Both the position numbers and the translations under genes were made by a program. Below are positions 28,060 to 37,821 of a stretch of 64,000 nucleotides of DNA, in pieces (the first letter of the stretch is position 1; every line of letters begins with the position of its first letter). Source of the stretch: Hydractinia symbiolongicarpus. Lineage: Eukaryota > Cnidaria > Hydrozoa > Anthoathecata > Hydractiniidae. Below the pieces are notes generated by a model, which was not told the origin of the DNA, ran no database searches, and saw only the letters and a list, made by a program, of their open reading frames with translations. The stretch lies in contig NC_079876.1 in assembly GCF_029227915.1 (NCBI RefSeq), forward strand, positions 2,420,001-2,484,000, written 5' to 3'.

Positions 28060-30780
28060 CCGTAAACCCCGGACTCGACCCGTATAGTCAAAAGTATACA
28101 GAGAAAGTACCCAGGGAGTAAACTCATTTCCCGAACGATTTTTTATATTATTTTTTTACCACTAAACGCATAAGACTTGTAGTTTTCAAAAATATTTTTA
28201 TATTTGATGGGACGCTAAATAAAAGAAGTTTAATCGTCGGCAAACGAAGATCCGCGATTTCCCGTAAATCCCGGACTCGGCCCGTATAATCAAAAGTATA
28301 CAAAGAAAGTACCCAGGGAGTAAACTCATTTCCCGAACGATTTTTTAAATTATTTTTTCACCACTAAAACGCATAAGTCTTGTAGTTTTAAAAAATGTTT
28401 TCATATTTGATGAGACGCTTAATGAAAGAGGTTTAATCGCCGGCAAACGAAATCCCGCGATTTCCCGTAAATCCCGGGCTTGGCCCGTATAGTCGAATGT
28501 ATACAAAGAAAGTACCTAGGGAGTAAACTCATTTCCCGAACGATTTTTTTATTTTTTTTTTCACCACTAAAACGCATGAGACTTGTATTTTTAAAAAATG
28601 TTTTCATTTTTGATGAGACGCTGAATAAAAGAAGTTTAATCGCCGGCAAACGAAAACCCGCCATTTCCCGTAAACCCCGGACTCGACCCGTATAGTCAAA
28701 AGTATACAGAGAAAGTACCCAGGGAGTAAACTCATTTCCCGAACGATTTTTTATATTATTTTTTTACCACTAAACGCATAAGACTTGTAGTTTTCAAAAA
28801 TATTTTTATATTTGATGGGACGCTAAATAAAAGAAGTTTAATCGTCGGCAAACGAAGATCCGCGATTTCCCGTAAATCCCGGACTCGGCCCGTATAATCA
28901 AAAGTATACAAAGAAAGTACCCAGGGAGTAAACTCATTTCCCGAACGATTTTTTAAATTATTTTTTCACCACTAAAACGCATAAGTCTTGTAGTTTTAAA
29001 AAATGATTTCATATTTGATGAGACGCTTAATGAAAGAGGTTTAATCGCCGGCAAACGAAATCCCGCGATTTCCCGTAAATCCCGGGCTTGGCCCGTATAG
29101 TCGAATGTATACAAAGAAAGTACCTAGGGAGTAAACTCATTTCCCGAACGATTTTTTTATTTTTTTTTTCACCACTAAAACGCATGAGACTTGTATTTTT
29201 AAAAAATGTTTTCATTTTTGATGAGACGCTGAATAAAAGAAGGTTAATCGCCGGCAAACAAAAACCTGCGATTTCCCGTAAATCCCGGACTCGGCCCGTA
29301 TTGTCAAAAGTATACAAAGAAAGTACCCAGGGAGTAAACTCATTTCCCGAACGATTTTTTAAATTATTTTTTCACCACTAAAACGCATGAGACTTGTAGT
29401 TTTCAAAAATGTTTTCATTTTTGATGAGACGCTGAATAAAAGAAGTTTAATCGCCGGCAAACGAGAACCTGCGATTTCCCGTAAATCCCGGACTCGGCCC
29501 GTATATTAAAGAAAGTACGCGGGATGTAAACTCATTTCCCGAACGATTTTTTAAAATATTTTTTCACCACTAAAACGCATGAGACTTGTAGTTTTCAAAA
29601 ATGTTTTCATTTTTGATGAGACGCTGAATAAAAGAAGTTTAATCGCCGGCAAACGAAAACCTGCGATTTCCCGTAAATCCCGGACTCGGCCCGTATAGTA
29701 AAGAAAGTACCCGGGATGTAAACTCATTTCCCGAACGATTTTTTAAATTATTATTTCACCACTAAAACCCATAAGTCTTGTAGTTTTTTAAAAATGTTTT
29801 CATTTTTGATGAGACGCTGAATAAAAGAAGTTTATTCGCACTCAAACGAAAATCCGCGATTTCCCGTAAATCCCGGACTCGGCCCGTATAGTCCAAAGTA
29901 TACAAAGAAAGTACCCAGGGAGTAAACTCATTTTCCGAACGATTTTTTAAATTATTTTTTTACCACTAAACGCATAAGACTTGTAGTTTTCAAAAATATT
30001 TTTATATTTGATGGGACGCTAAATAAAAGAAGTTTAATCGTCGGCAAACGAAGATCCGCGATTTCCCGTAAATCCCGGACTCAGCCCGTATAATCAAAAG
30101 TATACAAAGAAAGTACCCAGGGAGTAAACTCATTTCCCGAACGATTTTTTAAATTATTTTTTCACCACTAAAACGCATAAGTCTTGTAGTTTTAAAAAAT
30201 GTTTTCATATTTGATGAGACGCTTAATGAAAGAGGTTTAATCGCCGGCAAACGAAATCCCGCGATTTCCCGTAAATCCCGGGCTTGGCCCGTATAGTCGA
30301 ATGTATACAAAGAAAGTACCTAGGGAGTAAACTCATTTCCCGAACGATTTTTTTATTTTTTTTTTCACCACTAAAACGCATGAGACTTGTATTTTTAAAA
30401 AATGTTTTCATTTTTGATGAGACGCTGAATAAAAGAAGGTTAATCGCCGGCAAACAAAAACCTGCGATTTCCCGTAAATCCCGGACTCGGCCCGTATTGT
30501 CAAAAGTATACAAAGAAAGTACCCAGGGAGTAAACTCATTTCCCGAACGATTTTTTAAATTATTTTTTCACCACTAAAACGCATGAGACTTGTAGTTTTC
30601 AAAAATGTTTTTATTTTTGATGAGACGCTGAATAAAAGAAGTTTAATCGCCGGCAAACGAGAACCTGCGATTTCCCGTAAATCCCGGACTCGGCCCGTAT
30701 ATTAAAGAAAGTACCCGGGATGTAAACTCATTTCCCGAACGATTTTTTAAAATATTTTTTCACCACTAAAACGCATGAGA
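28060..30780 (+). repeat. Three copies of a block marked by a divergent TTTTTATATTTGATGGG monomer
   Basis: A monomer with ACCACTAAACGCATAAG and AATATTTTTATATTTGATGGG occurs near 28.16, 28.77 and 29.96 kb. Each is followed by the same CATAAGTCTTG and CCTAGGGAG monomers. Offsets are about 608 bases (three monomers), then about 1,196 bases. The transposon inserted just beyond the last copy. Confidence 0.8.
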
Positions 30781-30806
30781 CTTGTAGTTTTCAAAAATGT
30801 TTTCAT

Positions 30807-30808
30807 TT
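30807..30808. other. Left copy of the probable TT target-site duplication
   Basis: The left flank has three Ts and the right flank four, against five in the intact monomer, so two Ts are extra. The partner copy is at 38135-38136. A 3-base duplication is possible if the original monomer had only four Ts. Confidence 0.65.
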
Positions 30809-30824
30809 CTCGGGCAACTTACGG
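30809..30824 (+). repeat. Left terminal inverted repeat of the transposon
   Basis: CTCGGGCAACTTACGG is the exact reverse complement of 38119-38134. Identity stops after base 16 (next bases CGCGTC here, ACAGTC in the inverted right end). It lies directly against the TT-duplicated satellite T-run at 30806-30808. Confidence 0.95.
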
Positions 30825-31908
30825 CGCGTCTTTAATTTTTTCGGGAGAAGCACGTGTATACCGCGTTTCTTTAAATTATTTCCCGCGTTTTGCTGTTTGA
30901 CGTGTTCTTTTGACGTGCTGATTTTGTGGGAGGATACATCGCTGACATGCCATTATTTTTAAAGTGTGGGAATAGAGGAGGGCAAGAAGGCAGCCATCTT
31001 CTTTACGAATGTCTTTTTGACAGAAATGTTTGGGACGTATTTGTAACAGAACACAGAAAAAAAGGTTTGACACATTTTGTATTGTATATATTTGATCTTT
31101 CCAGCTATAGGTAAAATTATATACATATATATATTTTACTAAGAACTCCCAAAAGTGTTTACCTGGCTAGCTAAAGTTTAAATTTTTACCATCATGGTTT
31201 GACAGCTAGCTACCTATACCTATAGCTATAGCTATATAAACAGCAATATAAACAGTAATAAAAAACAGTTAGTCAAAAAATACAAACTCATTATGTAGGT
31301 CTTAGATCACTACAGATTACAGATTAGCTAGCTAAATAGTCGTGGGTGCAAATCCCGCCTCTGTACAAAAGAGTAGCTTAATTAGAAAAGCAGTTTAGCT
31401 AGCTAGTATTCTCTTGCATTAGTAGGGTACGGATATATGCACCACATAATGAACCGTAATGAGTGAAAGTTTTTGAGTGCTTTAGAAAAGATTTTGTTAT
31501 TTTATTTTTAAACTGATCTGAACTTGTTTCATGGGCGTACGTCTAAAAGTCCCTTAGTGGTTGTTAAAAACAATATATCTTAAATTTTCTAAATCAAGGA
31601 TAGCTAGCTGATAAAGTATATACAAAAGCTATATTTAATATTTTAATAATTAATAATTAAGCTGTTGAAAATAATATGTATATACTCAACATGTTTATGT
31701 TTTAACGGGAGTATTGCACAGGTTTAAAAAATCGACAGGCAATTAAAATGCTGACTTAGAAAAACTTATTTCTTGTGTAAAGTTAAAACAAGACCAGACT
31801 TGTGAGATTTGACCTTTTTTATAAATATTGTCCTCAAAATTTCTAGAATATAATATTTAAAATTTCAACATTGTTTAACAATATATATATTCTGAAAAAA
31901 CAAACACT
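30825..31908. other. Left non-coding region of the transposon, including the probable 3' UTR
   Basis: About 1.1 kb between the left terminal repeat and the last open codons. TTTGACGTG occurs twice in direct orientation near the end (30896-30904 and 30909-30917), close to a CACGTG at 30851. AGCTAGCT-type clusters are scattered over about 31165-31610. A minus-strand AATAAA at 31501-31506 could be the polyadenylation signal, about 400 bases beyond 31909. A T-arm-like hairpin is at 31342-31358. No convincing gene. Confidence 0.6.
31501..31506 (-). terminator. Candidate polyadenylation signal for the transposase transcript
   Basis: AATAAA on the minus strand, the clearest exact hexamer I found downstream of the gene. 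In DNA this AT-rich a chance match is likely. Confidence 0.3.
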
Positions 31909-32313
31909 TTATATCTTCCTCCATTGATCTAAAAGTTTCTGAGCAATGTTATTTATTTTATATTTTTCCCTGTAGGTTTCATTTAACCGCAAGTCATTTA
32001 TACTTGGCACCTTCAAATTTTTGTCTACAAACTGTTTTTCCCAAGTTTGAATACAAACTTGTGCTTCCTGTTGAGCATCCATAATCAATTTGCGGAAATG
32101 AAAAATTAAATCTTTACACCTTTTTCTTGAGTTTTCGTTTTTTGTATTTTTAAATAAGACATGATGTTTATCAAACTCTTGCAATTTTACTGAGTGTCCA
32201 ATAACATGTGCAATCATCTTACCAACGCTGGACACAAGCAAATCGCTGTTCTGTGTAACAACCATTTTTGTTACTAACTTGGAAGAATGATTTTCCTTTA
32301 CCTGTATCAATTT
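31909..32313 (-). pseudogene. Detached C-terminal part of the transposase after the in-frame stop
   Basis: Directly after the TAA the same frame continues for 134 sense codons (KLIQVKENHSS through KLLDQWRKI) and ends at its own TAA. It holds no ATG before VTKM about 14 codons in, and no obvious splice acceptor. The segment is helical and Lys-rich: FHFRKLIMDAQQEAQVCIQT, then WEKQFVDKNLKVPSINDL. The openness and matching frame suggest it was the end of the original, about 1,205-residue protein. Readthrough, or an unrecognised intron that removes the stop, would restore it. Confidence 0.7.
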
Positions 32314-32840
32314 TTAAAAATCGACGGCTTTATCATCCATGTCAAGTATTCCAGGTTGTTGCTCTAGTGAAACTTCAGTAACTTCATTGTTATCTTCGCT
32401 TCCCGGTAAGTCATCCCTGTTTGTTTCGCACATCTCTACATTTGCTTCCATATTTGTTTTGTCTTCTACCATTGTTGCCTTATTTATTTTGCATATGGAA
32501 TCCTGAAATGTTTTGCACTTCAAAAAGTCACCATTGATATCAAATAAATTAATTTGTTCAATTGGTAACTCAATGTTACCTTCCACACATCTTTCCCAGC
32601 AAATTTTAATATGCCTTGCTATGGATTGAAGGTTGTCCCTTTTGAAGTGGCTCATTAGCGGTCCTTCATCCCTGACATTATCATCCTCCTCTCCATCATG
32701 AAATATTACTCGTTTTTTATCTTCATCCATGTGCCACCAAACACCAGCACCACAAACTAGAAAGTCTGCCAGTCTTTCTAAATGAGCTTGATATTTCCGT
32801 GTTGGTAGATTTATATCAAAACTGCTTCTTTTCCCTCCAT
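32314..32840 (-). CDS. Transposase exon 9 (residues 896-1070), ending at an in-frame TAA
   Basis: The acceptor is AAATTTTAG before ATGGAGG, phase 1. It encodes LERLADFLVCGAGVWWH, then a short RVIFHDGEED segment, GPLMSHFKRDNLQ, and an acidic C-terminal part. The frame closes with VDF and TAA at 32314-32316. The next 134 codons are open in the same frame, so this stop is probably not the ancestral one. Confidence 0.78.
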
Positions 32841-35800
32841 CTAAAATTTAACACGAGACTTTGTGCTCATTAATTTCTTATAGGAAAAACATGTGGATAA
32901 TTGTTGACTATTTATGAAGGTTACAAATTTGAAGAACGTGTTTCAGATTCTTTTTTCAATTAAAGAAATTTTTCTGGATTTCATGATTTCGCAAAACAAT
33001 TTAGCTTATTAAAATCTCACGATCGAAACTTTTTATTGACTGATTTGGGAAATTAATTCTCGCAAATAAAAACTATATATACCTAAAACTAATTGTCTAA
33101 AGAAAATTGGTAAGATGAAATTTAATTTAAATACCCTTTGGGGCTATGTTAATGCAAGAATAAATTAATGCCAGTGAAGTTTTGGTGCAGTTTGTGTGGA
33201 CTTATTTTCAGTTTCGTAAGAAAATGGGTGGATTTTTTTATTCTTTTAAATTGTTTTATTACAACACCCTTCAAAAAAGCTGATAAAGTATTTAAGATAA
33301 AATAGCTTTTATGATATATATTACGCCTAATTAAAACTTACCAACAATAGACTTGTAAAACATTGATATTTTAGAGGTGCTGGAAGATGTTTTATTTCTA
33401 GCATTCTTCATATTGAATTTTTGCTCTTCTTGAATGCGAATGATACTATTATCACGTATAGACTCCAACGTTCTTGATGATGTTCCCAAGCTGATTTGAT
33501 TTATTTTACTGAACAACTGCTCTTCATTTTCTGAATGTAAGGAGCTTGGAGCAACAATTCTTGACACCTCAGGCAGGTGAGCGGTCAGGGAATGAAAATA
33601 TATGCCATAGAGTTTTTCTTTTGTTATTGTTTTCAGGTTATTTCCAAGTACAGACTGACATAACATTGCATGCTGAAAGGTCACATTATGTATGCGTAGA
33701 ATAAATTTTGGTGATCTTTTTTGTGACTTCATGTAGGCTAAACGTACTATCTCCATCAAAGTGTACAAAAGGTCTTCAATTTTTTTCCTGCAATTGTTTT
33801 TCATTGCTTGATAAACCACTATTGTCGACATTCGGTAGTCTGATCCTCTAATTTTATCTTTATAACCATATGTGGCATCCAAGGATTGTTGGAATATTTT
33901 ATACTCCTTAGGTATTAAAATCTCAGGCAGGACATCCCACACATTTTTTATATGCCCCTTGCAGTCATGTAGTGGTTCAATTGGCATAACTTCGTATTCT
34001 TCAAGATTCAATGAAGCCATGGTATCATGCTCATTACCATAACAAAGAGCTGGAGCACGTGAGATTCCTTAACATAAAGAAAATAGTAAATATATGAATG
34101 ACTCACTCAATTAAATAATAAAACGGTTTCACATATATATATATATGTGTTATGAATTTCACAACAAAATGAGTAAATTAACAAATAATTAATTAAATTT
34201 ACTGACCTGCCAAATGATTTTTCAACAATAGTTCAAGATCTTTTTTATGTAGTTTTTCGTACGTTGATATGTTACGATCAAGATTTCTGTAATTAACTTC
34301 TAAGCTCAAAGCATCAACTTTGAGTTGTTGAAATGGGGATATAGCCTTGCATAATCTTCCAGCTGGTCCGGCAATAACCTACATAATGAGTACAAACGTT
34401 AAGAAATAATCATAAGGAATTAAGTTAATGCTAAATTAGTTTAGTTGATATTTAAGATTTTCCTGTGTTTTGCATTGCTTATTCAAAGTATATAGTGTAT
34501 TATTTTAACTTGTATATAAATTGTAAATGGTGTACCTTTTGTCTTCTGTCTTCTAAAGACATTATATTATTGCTGTAAACATGTGCAATATCATTAAATC
34601 TGCTTTTCTTACATCCGCAAATGCATGGATGATTTCCTCCATGCAAATTGCCACTTTCATATTGTATCTCTGGATGGTCACCTATATATAAATCAAACTA
34701 ATTATACATTTTTCATTCTAAAAATAGCATTAAGGGACTAATTTTTGTAAATAAAATTTTTTGATATTGCAACTTAAAAGTTGTTCCTAAAATTTTTTGA
34801 TTGCTAATGCAAACTGTGGTGCTCCGAATCATTATCATTTTTGCAATGTTTGCGAAATTCAGCTCACACAAAGTTGTATATTTTCTAGAAATTGTTACAC
34901 ATTATACTTAAAAAACAAAAAAATAATTTAATTTTTAAACTTCAATTTAAAAATGAAAATTATAAATATCAATATGATATACACAGTCTTCTAATTGTTT
35001 GAAAATTTTTATTCTAGCTAGTTACTTCTCTTAAGATACCTGTATTTTGACTTATTTTTCCCCATTTAAATGTACTGTACTAAAATAACACCCACCATGA
35101 AAAAACCTCATCACATCCACCAATCTTATGCCATTGACAATAATTTCCTCCGACATGGCTCTTATGTCACTAAGTCTTGTCTCTACATAGGACAGCTTTT
35201 CAGCAATACTATCTTTAGCAAATCCAACTATGTATATTGATGGACATTCCACCAATTCTTGTACGTTATATGAAATGCCTTGTAAACAAATGTTAAATAA
35301 AGAAACATTTAAAATGCGTTTAAGAAGAAGCACAGTTTGATTTTAAGGTGTTCAATATTTTTGTTAGATTTATTTTAGAAACAAAATGTCAATTCTGAAT
35401 GTTTATTTTACAAAGTTCTAGCATAATCTCAGCCTAATGTTTTTCATAAGACATTGAATTTAAAAATATATAAAACAACAATTTGTGTATTACCTGTTTT
35501 GGCAAACATTTCTTCATCAGTATAAAATATTTCATCATCATACACAACTTTGACAGTCAGCAGTAAATGTCCGGCATTGAGAATTGATGCATGGTCTGAC
35601 CACAGTATAAAATATCTTGTTAAAGTTGAATATTTATTTCTCAATATACCCATTTGTTCATGTTCTAGAAAGATTTTCTTGCGTATTTCGCTCATTGAAA
35701 TGCATCTACCAGAAACTGTAAACTCCTCTATTGATATTTGACCATTTTTCATTACTATCTTTTTATACTTTTTTGGTTCAATTAAAGACCCAAGTAAGAT

Positions 35801-37638
35801 CTCTCCTGATTCAATTTTTTTTAAAACTTCCTTCTTTATCTTTTCAAATGTGGGAGGCATTGGTACTGAAACACCACTACCATCTGTAAAGTATATATAT
35901 ACATCTTTTTGGTACAGTATTATACATTTTACAATTTATAGAACAGTAGTATTACAGATTATAAAGTTCATAGAACAGTAGTAGAACAAAAGTAGTATAT
36001 ATACATTAGAATATTTAAAACTACAAATTTGTGTGATAAAAATACAAAATTTATTAAAAAAAAGCTTTCAAAAATTGGAAAATCAGGAAAAAGCTGTTGT
36101 AATGAGTAAAACATTATTCTTTAGATTCTTACCTGGAAATTTTTCGTATTTACGACGCATTCGGTTTGGATTAACAAAGTTGTTGGTAAATTTTGATAAA
36201 TCGATGCCATTGTTTTCCAGGTATTCTATGACAACCGTATTTCCAGTGGTGCCAGGAATGCCATACTTTCGTGCCAATTCAGAATAATTTATCTAAAATT
36301 TATAAAAATTATCCGTGTGTTAATGGATATTGTAAGTACTGTTTACAGAATATTATATTCGTAACTACCTTTGAACCATCTTCCATATGCTTTACTTCTT
36401 CTAACAGTGCATTTTTGTCAAAATTAATTTTATTCGTGTCTGGACTATGCCTCTTTTTCTTCATTGGTGTATCATCTGTTTGAGATTGCAGTGATTGTTT
36501 TCTTCCTAAAAAGATGTTTATTTGTTTGTTTGTTTGTTTGTTTGTTTGTTTGTTTGTTTGTTTGTTTGTTTGTTTGTTTGTTTGTTTGTTTGTTTGTTTG
36601 TTTAATTTGGTTTGTTTATTATTATGTTTTGAACATTTTTTTAGTTCTTTCATTCCTGTTAAAAAGTGTGTAACGTTTGTTTTTGTACAAAAATTGTAAA
36701 AAATCATACAGCCCAGTATAGTTCTAACTTGTTCTAAAATTAGTTTTACATATGTTGGAAACAGTTGCTGTACATATATTTATAGATGTATATATATATA
36801 TATATAAAATATGTATTTATAACATTGCTCTAATATTGGATAAAAAATAAATAAATTTGTTCTTACCAATCATTCTTTCAACTGCTTTTTCTTTATTCTC
36901 AAGATACTGAATGGATCTTGATTTTTTGTAGGTAGATTTGGACTGTCTGATTCCCAAAATCGTATCCATGACTTTGCCTTGACCAAAACATTTTTTTTCC
37001 AGGCATTTTTTAATTTTTGTATTTTTTTGCCCTAACTCTCTTTTCTTTTCGCAATTTGTTTTTACTTCCGCAACGTTAGCTGATTTCACCTTCGTCAAAA
37101 TTTTAGTAAACGGTGTATCAAATATTTTATCCCATTTGTCATTGACACTGTCAAGAACAAACTCGGCTGCTCCTTTCATATATGAAATGTCATTTTTTGT
37201 GTGCGGAATTTCGAGAGTAATATTTATTGGTGTATCTGGTGTATTTGTGATATCAGCTAAGGGTGTTTTCAACCGATTAGGTTTTTTGCGTCTGTGTGTT
37301 GTTGAAATTGGAAATGTATTTATATCGGCTTTAAGTGAACTGCATCCTACACATTCGTGCGTTGTATGATATTTTTGCTTGTCACTGTCCAGCTTTAACC
37401 ACTTTTCTCTTGAAAACTCCTCCAGGTACTTACACCTTTTTTCGTCCATCCATTTAAATTTTCTGACAAATGCATTAAGCTCGCCGGCCTTTCTGTTAAA
37501 GTATTCCTTAGTTATTGATTGATGCGGAAACATAGCCAAAAAATTATTAAAACGTACATCTTTGTTGCGATAACTAATACTTTGAGTACTGCGTATTACT
37601 TCAGCTCTCATAAACGCACATTGAAAAAAAGTTCCCAT
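32314..37638 (-). CDS. Nine-exon putative DDE transposase, apparently truncated by a nonsense codon
   Basis: Joined exons: 36867-37638, 36369-36505, 36133-36292, 35494-35883, 35096-35278, 34536-34681, 34207-34378, 33342-34067, 32314-32840 (minus strand). Every junction has GT donor and AG acceptor, and the phases match throughout, giving 3,213 bases and 1,070 residues. The start at 37638 has A at -3 and G at +4; the open frame extends 7 codons upstream only from a TTG. Landmarks: H91/C96/C99 cluster; WSDHA with D453; MRFFHGDHP with D549, followed by CICGC (567-571); LHDCKGH (686-692); SENEEQLF (E833, E835, E836); WW 930-931. The likely role is to cut and rejoin the element's own ends in the nucleus. 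The D...D...HDCKGH...E order suits an RNase-H-like transposase, but the catalytic residues are inferred. I recall the FFHGD, HDxKGH and NEE signatures from uncharacterised invertebrate proteins and cannot name a superfamily. A stop at 32314 cuts off a further 134 in-frame codons. Confidence 0.82.
32841..33341 (-). other. Intron 8 of the transposase gene (501 bases)
   Basis: AT-rich sequence with stops in all frames, bounded by GTAAGT at 33341 and TTTTAG at 32841. I see nothing else in it. Confidence 0.7.
33342..34067 (-). CDS. Transposase exon 8 (residues 654-896), HDCKGH and NEEQLF segment
   Basis: This 726-base exon has acceptor TATGTTAAG before GAATCTC and donor GTTG before GTAAGT. Notable segments are IEPLHDCKGHIKNVWDVLPE, KIRGSDYRMSTIVVYQAM, SPKFILRIHNVTFQHAMLC, YFHSLTAHLPEVSRIVAP and LHSENEEQLFSKINQI. 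C689 and H692 match the spacing of the C/D(2)H motif known between the second D and the E in many eukaryotic transposases. E833, E835 or E836 is the likely catalytic glutamate. Confidence 0.82.
34207..34378 (-). CDS. Transposase exon 7 (residues 597-653 and part of 654)
   Basis: The acceptor is CATTATGTAG before GTTATTG and the donor is GGCAG before GTCAGT; it enters in phase 0 and leaves in phase 1. It encodes VIAGPAGRLCKAISPFQQLK followed by a Leu- and Lys-rich helical stretch. Probably an insertion or linker within the catalytic domain. Confidence 0.75.
34536..34681 (-). CDS. Transposase exon 6 (residues 548-596), FFHGD and CxCxC segment
   Basis: Too short and intron-bound to appear as a free-standing gene. 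The acceptor is ATATATAG before GTGACC and the donor is AAAAG before GTACAC; it enters in phase 1 and leaves in phase 0. It encodes DHPEIQYESGNLHGGNHPC, then ICGCKKSRFNDIAHVY. D549 is the candidate second catalytic aspartate, and the closely following C567, C569 and C571 could bind zinc. Confidence 0.78.
34682..35095 (-). other. Intron 5 of the transposase gene (414 bases)
   Basis: AT-rich, with no conserved coding segment. It begins GTGGGT and ends TATATAG. The other introns are 361 (intron 1), 76, 249, 215, 157 and 139 bases (introns 2, 3, 4, 6 and 7) and also contain nothing I recognise. Confidence 0.65.
35096..35278 (-). CDS. Transposase exon 5 (residues 487-548)
   Basis: The acceptor is TTTACAAG before GCATTTC. 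It encodes VECPSIYIVGFAKDS, KLSYVETRLSDI and LVDVMRFFHG. Two overlapping donor possibilities exist at the end. CATG before GTGGGT is chosen because it is the one that keeps phase with exon 6 and yields MRFFHGDHP. Confidence 0.77.
35494..35883 (-). CDS. Transposase exon 4 (residues 357-487), probable start of the catalytic core
   Basis: The acceptor is CTTTACAG before ATGGTAG and the donor is ACAG before GTAATA; both phases are 1. The segment TRYFILWSDHASILNAGHLL is followed by LTVKVVYDDEIFYTDEEM. It looks like the first strand of an RNase-H-like fold, with D453 the candidate first catalytic aspartate. That assignment is inference. Confidence 0.78.
36133..36292 (-). CDS. Transposase exon 3 (residues 304-356 and part of 357)
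   Basis: The acceptor is AAATTTTAG before ATAAATTATTC and the donor is CCAG before GTAAGA; it leaves in phase 1. It encodes INYSELARKYGIPGTTGNT followed by YLENNGIDLSKF and NPNRMRRKYEKFP. The first part resembles a helix-turn-helix-like DNA-binding segment by pattern only. Confidence 0.78.
36369..36505 (-). CDS. Transposase exon 2 (residues 258-303)
   Basis: The acceptor is TTTTTAG before GAAGAAAACAA and the donor is AAAG before GTAGTT. It enters in phase 1 and leaves in phase 0. It encodes a hydrophilic linker with the basic run PMKKKRHSP and an acidic-hydrophobic EEVKHMEDGSK. The downstream intron is only 76 bases. Confidence 0.75.
36521..36603 (+). repeat. (TTTG)n microsatellite in transposase intron 1
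   Basis: An uninterrupted TTTG tetranucleotide tract of 83 bases (about 20 units), followed by degenerate TTTG at 36604-36620. On the minus strand it gives a KQTN repeat in an open frame. It lies just upstream of the exon 2 acceptor, inside intron 1 (36506-36866), so it is not expected to be translated. Confidence 0.95.
36867..37638 (-). CDS. Transposase exon 1 (residues 1-257 and part of 258)
   Basis: It encodes the N-terminal region. A basic, Trp/Phe-containing stretch (about 40-85) is followed by HTTHECVGC (residues 91-99), a possible zinc-binding cluster. A Thr/Pro-rich basic linker (115-145) and a Lys-rich tail (about 200-255) suitable for a nuclear localisation signal come next. It ends in GAATGATTG before donor GTAAGA, phase 1. 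I recognise no THAP or BED finger. An acceptor-like CTGCAG lies just before the ATG, so an upstream non-coding or short coding exon cannot be excluded. Confidence 0.75.
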
Positions 37639-37667
37639 ACTGCAGTAATTGTTCGGCAAAAATAATG

Positions 37668-37675
37668 TTTATATA
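37668..37675 (-). promoter_or_regulatory. TATA-like box upstream of the transposase start
   Basis: TATATAAA reads on the minus strand about 30 bases before the chosen ATG at 37638. If it is used, the 5' untranslated region would be only a few bases, or translation would begin at the second Met (37611). Weak evidence, since AT-rich motifs are common here. Confidence 0.35.
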
Positions 37676-37821
37676 TTTTACCGCCTTAAGCTACCATTTT
37701 CAATTTTCGCGCTTCTGCTAACATTACGGAAAAACTCGACGTATTCCCGACACTGTCGTCAAATGTTGACAAAAATGCCCTATTTTGACGAAATATTTGA
37801 AAAACTGTCGGAAAACAGTGT

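Larger units (their letters stand above)
1..30808 (+). repeat. Left arm of a tandem satellite array (about 203-base monomer)
   Basis: Head-to-tail monomers fill this stretch with no other sequence between them. Each contains, in order, ACCACTAAAACGCATGAG, CTTGTAGTTTT, a T-run before GATGAGACGCTGAATAAAAG, the CpG-rich core (GCCGGCAAACGAAA, GATTTCCCGTAAATCCCGG, CTCGGCCCGTAT), GTATACAAAGAAAGTACC, GTAAACTCATTTCCCGAACG and a T/A-rich tail. Adjacent units are usually 203 bases apart. A shorter class (about 191-194) lacks the GTATAC segment and reads CCCGGGATG. Other classes here carry TTCGCACTCAAACG with GTCCAAAG; CTTAATGAAAGAGG with CCTAGGGAG; GCTGAAAAAAAGAAG with AATTACCC; or CCCTGTGTGTAA with TTTCCAAAACG. 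The variant ACCACTACAACG is common in this arm. The short open frames inside it shift frame at each unit and carry no domain. Confidence 0.98.

Noticed and set aside
1-30808. CRISPR array or phage-like repeat interpretation
   Set aside because: Repeats are directly adjacent 191-203-base units without unique spacers, and the transposon gene has spliceosomal introns, so the source is eukaryotic satellite DNA.
30876-31073. 65-codon minus-strand open frame at the left transposon end
   Set aside because: Beyond the transposase terminus, without splice continuity or recognisable motifs; length is compatible with chance.
30926-31114. 62-codon plus-strand open frame near the left transposon end, followed by a GTAAAA donor-like sequence
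   Set aside because: No recognisable domain, no partner exon downstream, and an overlapping minus-strand frame of similar length. Could be a small exon, but nothing beyond its openness supports it.
36464-36699. Two plus-strand frames encoding Phe/Cys/Leu/Val repeats
   Set aside because: Translations of the TTTG microsatellite on the other strand.
36309-36707. 132-codon minus-strand frame containing a KQTN repeat
   Set aside because: The repeat part is intronic microsatellite. Only 36369-36505 is kept as exon 2, because acceptor, donor and phase match its neighbours.
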